Assembly (NCBI RefSeq): GCF_002930645.1
Contig: NZ_PSNW01000001.1
Coordinates: 426,600 to 490,599, forward strand
Reading direction: 5' to 3'
DNA from: Solimonas fluminis
GTDB lineage: Bacteria > Pseudomonadota > Gammaproteobacteria > Nevskiales > Nevskiaceae
DNA: 64,000 nucleotides
Shown here: one piece after another, positions 60,801 through 64,000 of the stretch
How positions within the stretch are numbered: position 1 is the first letter of the stretch
How the letters are laid out: the number at the start of each line of letters is the position of its first letter
Made by a program: the position numbers and the translations under genes
The notes under the pieces: generated by a model
What the model saw: only the letters and a program-made list of their open reading frames with translations
Database searches by the model: none
Told to the model about the DNA's origin: nothing

Positions 60801-63800
60801 CGAAGGCCAGGTGCGCGCCCTGCACCGCGCCTACGCCAAGGCCGGCTTCTCGCCCGCCACGCTGGGCCTGATCGAGGCCCATGGCACCGGCACCGCCGTC
60901 GGCGACCGCGCCGAGGCGCAGACCATCACCCGCGCCCTGGCCGCCGAGGAGGCGAAGCCGCGGTCCGTCGCGCTCGGTTCGGTCAAGACCCTGCTGGGCC
61001 ACACCAAGGCCGCCGCCGGCGTCGCCGGCCTGGCCAAGGTGGCGCTGGCCCTGCACCATCGCGTGCTGCCGGCCCATGTCGGCGTCGAGAAGCCGATCGA
61101 CACGCTGGCCGACCCGAACTCCGCCGCCTACCTGCTGAAGGAGCCGCGCCCCTGGGTGGCGCATGCCGCGCACCCGCGCCGCGCCGCGGCTTCGGCCTTC
61201 GGCTTCGGCGGCACCAACTTCCACGCCGTTCTCGAGGAGTACGGCCATCATGGCGGCGCCGCCGGCGCGCAGCGCTGGCCGCTGGAACTGTGCCTGTTCC
61301 GCGCGGCCGACCCCGGTGCGCTGGCCAGCGAACTCGAGGCCCTGCGCCCGAAGCTCGCCGCCGGCAGCCGCATCGGCCTGGCCGAGCTGGCCTTCACGCT
61401 GGCGCGGCAGGCGGAAACCCGCAGCGGCGGCACCGCGCTGGCCATCGTGGCCGGCGACCTGGCCGGCCTGTCGCGCGACATCGACGCCGCCATCGCGCAC
61501 CTGCGCGAGGGCAAGCCGCTGACGCCGGGCATCCGCTACAACGCCGCCGTGCCGGCCGCCTCGCCGCCGCTGGCATTCCTGTTCCCGGGCCAAGGCGCGC
61601 AGTACGTCAACATGGGCCGCGAGGTCGGGCTGTTCGTCGATGAACTGCGCGAGGCGATGGAGTTCGCCGACGCCCAGCTGCAGGCGGCGCTGCCCCAGGC
61701 GCTGTCCAGCATCATCCTGCCGCCCGCCGCCTTCGACGAGGACACCGAGGCTGCGCAGGCCCGCGCGCTGACCGACACACGCGTTGCGCAGCCGGCCATC
61801 GGCACGTTGGCCATGGGCTACCTGCGCCTGGCCAAGCGCCTGGGCCTGGAAGCCAGCGCCGCGGCCGGCCACTCCTATGGCGAATACGCCGCGCTGCTGG
61901 CCGCCGGCACCATCACCGAAGCCGAGTTCCTGCACCTGTCCGCCGTGCGCGGCCGCGCCATGGCCGAGGCCTCCGGTACTTCGGAGCCCGGCGGCATGGC
62001 CGCCGTGCAGGGCCGCCGCGAAAAGGTGGCCAAGGAGATCGCCGGTTTCGCCGGCGTCACCATCGCCAACCACAACGCTCCCGAGCAGTGCGTGATCTCC
62101 GGCCCCAAGGCCCAGGTCGAAGCCGCGGCGAAGAGGCTGGGCGAAGCCGGCCTGCGCGCGACGCTGCTGCCGGTGTCGGGCGCTTTCCACACGCCGCTGG
62201 TCGCCAGCGCCAAGGCCGCACTGTCGGCGGCGATCCACGCGACGAAGTTCGCCGCTCCGCAGCTTGCCGTCTTCTCCAACCAGACCGCCAAGCCCTACCC
62301 GGCCAAGCCCACCGCGATGCAGGCGCAGCTCGACGAGCACATGCTCAGCAGCGTCGAGTTCGTGTCCGAAGTAGAGGCGATGCATGCCGCCGGCAGCCGC
62401 GTCTTCCTGGAGCTGGGCCCCAAGGGCATCTGCTCCAACATGGCCAGGCAGACCCTGGCGGGCAAGGATGCGCAGGCCATCGCCCTCGACGGCAACGGCG
62501 GCGGCCTTCGCGGCCTGCTGCTGGGCCTGTCCGAACTGTTCACCGCCGGCGTGAAGTGGCAGCCCTCTGCCCTGTTCGCCCACCGCGACCTCGCCCTGCT
62601 CGATACCCACCAGCTGACCGAGCTGGCCAAGCCGCGCGTCGTGCCCAAGCACATGTGGCTGCTCAGCGGCGGCTGTGCCCGACCGATCGACGATCCGCTG
62701 ATGCGCACCGGCAGCCAGCCGGCACTGACGCAGGCCTCCGCCGAGGCCGCGCGCAAGGTGCAGCACGACAAGCTCGTCGCCTCGCTGCCGCGCCCGGCTC
62801 CGACCGTGATCCACCAGCCTGTCGCCGGTGCCCCGCAGATGCCGGTCGCACCGGCGCTGGGCAACGAAGCCCTGGTCGCCTACCAGCAGACCATGCGCCA
62901 GTTCCTGAGCCTGCAGGAGCGCGTGGTGCAGCAGTTCCTCGGCGGCGCCGCGCCCGGCGCGATGCCGACGATGCCGGTCGCCATGCCGCAGATGCCGGTC
63001 ATGCCCGCCCCCGCCGTGCCGGCGCCGGTGGTGCCGCTTGCCGCCGCTCCAACGGCGGTGCCGGTGCAGCGCGCGATGCCCGTCGCCGCCCCCGCCCCGG
63101 CCGCCGTGCAGGCCGCCGCGCCCGCCTTCGACGCCCGCGAGGCACTGCTGGCGATCGTCGCCGAGCGCACCGGCTATCCGACCGACATGCTCGGCATGGA
63201 TGCGGACCTGGAAGCCGATCTCGGCATCGACTCGATCAAGCGCGTGGAGATCCTCGGCGCCCTGCAGAAGGCGCTGCCCGGCAGCACCGGCGCGCAGATG
63301 CAGTCGGTAATGGAGCGCTTCACCAAGTCCAAGACCCTCAACGCGATCCTGGCCGAAGTGCAGCCGCTGCTGCCGGCGCAGGCCGCCGCACCGGTCGCTG
63401 TACAGGCAGGGGCTGCAGCCCCTGCCGCGCCGGCCATCGACTACAGCGCCGCGCTGCTGGCCATCGTCGCCGAGCGCACCGGCTACCCGGTGGAGATGCT
63501 CGGCATGGACGCCGACCTGGAAGCCGATCTCGGCATCGACTCGATCAAGCGCGTGGAGATCCTCGGCGCCCTGCAGCAGTCGCTGCCGGCCGCCGCCGGC
63601 TCGCAGATGCAGTCGGTGATGGAGCGCTTCACCAAGTCCAAGACGCTGTCGGCGATCCTCGCCGAACTGCAGCGCCTGGTTCCGGCCGCCGCGCCCGCCA
63701 CCGCCACCGCCACCGCCACCGTGACGGTCGCCGTCGCCGCGCCCGCCGCCGCGGCCAGCGACTACACCGCGACGCTGCTGGCGATCGTCGCCGAGCGCAC

Positions 63801-64000
63801 CGGCTACCCGGTGGAGATGCTCGGCATGGACGCCGATCTCGAAGCCGACCTCGGCATCGACTCGATCAAGCGCGTGGAAATCCTCGGCGCCCTGCAGCAG
63901 TCGCTGCCGGCCGCCGCCGGCTCGCAGATGCAGTCGGTGATGGAGCGCTTCACCAAGTCCAAGACGCTGTCGGCGATCCTCGCCGAACTGCGCCGCCTGG
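57859..64000 (+). CDS. Multidomain PUFA/polyketide-type lipid synthase, PfaD-like ER fused to KS-AT-ACPn (3' end cut off)
   Basis: At least 2047 codons are open with no stop before the window end. Residues 1-300 are a partial TIM-barrel-like region (FVQGGIGVHSAAACRAAGA). Residues 330-640 match the nitronate-monooxygenase-like enoyl reductase of PfaD (LAQGPMTRVSDSPEFAVDVA, FEGRECGGHIGPLASF). A ketosynthase follows with VDAACASSL (Cys873), EAHGTGTA (His1008) and GHTKAAAG (His1048). The acyltransferase has FPGQGAQY and GHSYGE (Ser1339). After an Ala/Pro-rich linker, three carrier domains bear LGIDSIKRVEIL at Ser1792, Ser1895 and Ser2002. In known Pfa systems the ER is a separate protein. The product is probably an unusual fatty acid or polyketide lipid. 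Confidence 0.9.
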   Translation, partial: MTSSFEILGLSPVSLPNPALATAMARASGTGLLNLEFCGDAAAAQAQFQRLLQEGARGRIGLRLTAAQAELGKALLARAGDRALTLILGGPANGLAHLAKAIGARKQDRLLAEISDAAALPELGNRFQGLVVRGHESGGWVGEYTSYILLQKLAERSKLPLFVQGGIGVHSAAACRAAGAAGVVLDDQLLLLAESPLPPQQQAEFARLNGAETRLFGELVDQSCRVYARPGSPALKQAEEDNRQVEGALLTLEQWRERITGQIGWAGDGSQLIPLGQGIGLAATFRDRYRTVAKLAQAIRRSSLKHIDQAAQLRFLDAGGPLAESHGTRYPLAQGPMTRVSDSPEFAVDVARGGALPFLALALMRGPQVKEMLEKTRDLAGDLPWGVGMLGFIPHALREEQCAEIWNCKPPFALIAGGRPDQAAEFEKRGIKTYIHAPAPALLKMYLEQGARRFVFEGRECGGHIGPLASFVLWEEMIDVLLEQVKPGEEKEVHVLFAGGIHDARSGAMVAAMTAPLAARGMKVGALMGTAYLFSQEIVRSGAVVEGFQEQALRCERTRNLETGPGHSTRCAATQFADDFFNQRRELIREGKSAEEIRDILEDLNLGRLRVASKGVNRDESGKVVAVAADRQLADGMYMIGQVATLRDAAVSIADLHQDVCQGSHVLLEKAAPAPSVAKPVEKPSDVAIVGIGVVLPKANDAQEYWNNVLHKVSVIREAPESRWDWKLFFDENRKTRDKIYSRWGGFLEEIHFDPTRFGIPPRSMKSIDPMQLLTLEAASRALDDAGYAKGGFDRESTSVILGSSGGAGELGLQYGVRAELPRFVENLSDDVWERLPEWTEESFAGVLPNVAAGRVANRMDFGGVNLTVDAACASSLAAISMAVNELESGRSSLVLAGGFDTTQSAYGFTTFAKTQALSPSGKPKTFDENADGIAISEGVVITVLKRLADAERDGDRIYAVIKSTAGSSDGKALGLTAPRSEGQVRALHRAYAKAGFSPATLGLIEAHGTGTAVGDRAEAQTITRALAAEEAKPRSVALGSVKTLLGHTKAAAGVAGLAKVALALHHRVLPAHVGVEKPIDTLADPNSAAYLLKEPRPWVAHAAHPRRAAASAFGFGGTNFHAVLEEYGHHGGAAGAQRWPLELCLFRAADPGALASELEALRPKLAAGSRIGLAELAFTLARQAETRSGGTALAIVAGDLAGLSRDIDAAIAHLREGKPLTPGIRYNAAVPAASPPLAFLFPGQGAQYVNMGREVGLFVDELREAMEFADAQLQAALPQALSSIILPPAAFDEDTEAAQARALTDTRVAQPAIGTLAMGYLRLAKRLGLEASAAAGHSYGEYAALLAAGTITEAEFLHLSAVRGRAMAEASGTSEPGGMAAVQGRREKVAKEIAGFAGVTIANHNAPEQCVISGPKAQVEAAAKRLGEAGLRATLLPVSGAFHTPLVASAKAALSAAIHATKFAAPQLAVFSNQTAKPYPAKPTAMQAQLDEHMLSSVEFVSEVEAMHAAGSRVFLELGPKGICSNMARQTLAGKDAQAIALDGNGGGLRGLLLGLSELFTAGVKWQPSALFAHRDLALLDTHQLTELAKPRVVPKHMWLLSGGCARPIDDPLMRTGSQPALTQASAEAARKVQHDKLVASLPRPAPTVIHQPVAGAPQMPVAPALGNEALVAYQQTMRQFLSLQERVVQQFLGGAAPGAMPTMPVAMPQMPVMPAPAVPAPVVPLAAAPTAVPVQRAMPVAAPAPAAVQAAAPAFDAREALLAIVAERTGYPTDMLGMDADLEADLGIDSIKRVEILGALQKALPGSTGAQMQSVMERFTKSKTLNAILAEVQPLLPAQAAAPVAVQAGAAAPAAPAIDYSAALLAIVAERTGYPVEMLGMDADLEADLGIDSIKRVEILGALQQSLPAAAGSQMQSVMERFTKSKTLSAILAELQRLVPAAAPATATATATVTVAVAAPAAAASDYTATLLAIVAERTGYPVEMLGMDADLEADLGIDSIKRVEILGALQQSLPAAAGSQMQSVMERFTKSKTLSAILAELRRL
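63697..63720. repeat. (GCCACC)4 tandem repeat in the inter-ACP linker
   Basis: Four exact hexamer copies encode an Ala-Thr dipeptide repeat between the second and third carrier domains, followed by Thr/Val/Ala-rich codons. Slippage here would change linker length in frame. Confidence 0.8.

Noticed and set aside
58423-62814. A 1463-codon minus-strand frame inside the lipid synthase
   Set aside because: The plus strand encodes clear NMO, KS and AT domains with intact motifs, while the opposite translation has no recognisable motif.
63697-63720. Tandem hexamers considered as a possible CRISPR or regulatory repeat
   Set aside because: They are contiguous in-frame GCCACC copies within a coding linker, with no spacers.

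Overview
The window is high-GC DNA from a free-living Gram-negative bacterium. It has outer-membrane beta-barrels, lipoproteins, DsbC, XerD, ZapE, an AddAB-type repair pair and many lipid/steroid-type catabolic genes. This suggests a gammaproteobacterium of the Nevskiales/Solimonadaceae kind, which is an inference from gene content and not a proven assignment. No rRNA, tRNA, CRISPR array, insertion sequence or prophage was recognised.

Layout. (1) 1-8.8 kb: a lipid/steroid-type block. A partial thiolase and its DUF35 partner are followed by an operon of DUF1302 outer-membrane protein, PQQ dehydrogenase, ketosteroid-dehydrogenase-like flavoprotein and TetR, with a divergent SDR. (2) 8.8-9.45 kb: a non-coding stretch of palindromic repeats. 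(3) 9.45-16 kb: cysC (PAPS synthesis) and a TetR gene diverge from an operon of DUF1214, PAPS sulfotransferase, SDR, DUF1214 and EthD-domain genes. Two AAGG-N6-CCTT sites exactly 100 bp apart lie between them. (4) 16-23.4 kb: a diiron-type hydrolase and HxlR regulator, then a tightly coupled operon of SDR, SDR-like, GST, molybdopterin oxidoreductase, SDR and HCCA-isomerase-like genes. All three SDRs of this operon lack the catalytic Tyr. (5) 23.4-35.7 kb: LolA-like protein, acyl-CoA dehydrogenase plus enoyl-CoA-reductase-like SDR, a PAS-GGDEF-EAL protein, an OYE, AcpH and assorted small genes. (6) 35.8-40.8 kb: a metal-handling cluster (MerT-like, HMA, barrel, CopL-like), a M66-type lipoprotein protease and an ion channel. 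(7) 40.8-53.8 kb: core genes (phosphoesterase, epoxide-hydrolase-like, AddAB-type pair, dsbC, xerD, plsC, aldonolactone-oxidase-like, zapE). (8) 54-64 kb: an SDR, a DUF4124 protein and a TetR, then an AT-richer leader with several palindromes, a short sulfatase-fold protein, and a very large PfaD/PfaA-like lipid synthase that runs off the window end.

The most unusual items are: the PfaD-PfaA-type fusion synthase and its palindrome-rich leader; the sulfation locus (regulator + APS kinase + sulfotransferase); the operon of Tyr-less SDRs around a molybdoenzyme; a 323-bp nested inverted-repeat element; and a recurring CCTAGG palindrome that carries stop codons at five gene ends between 28.7 and 40.1 kb.
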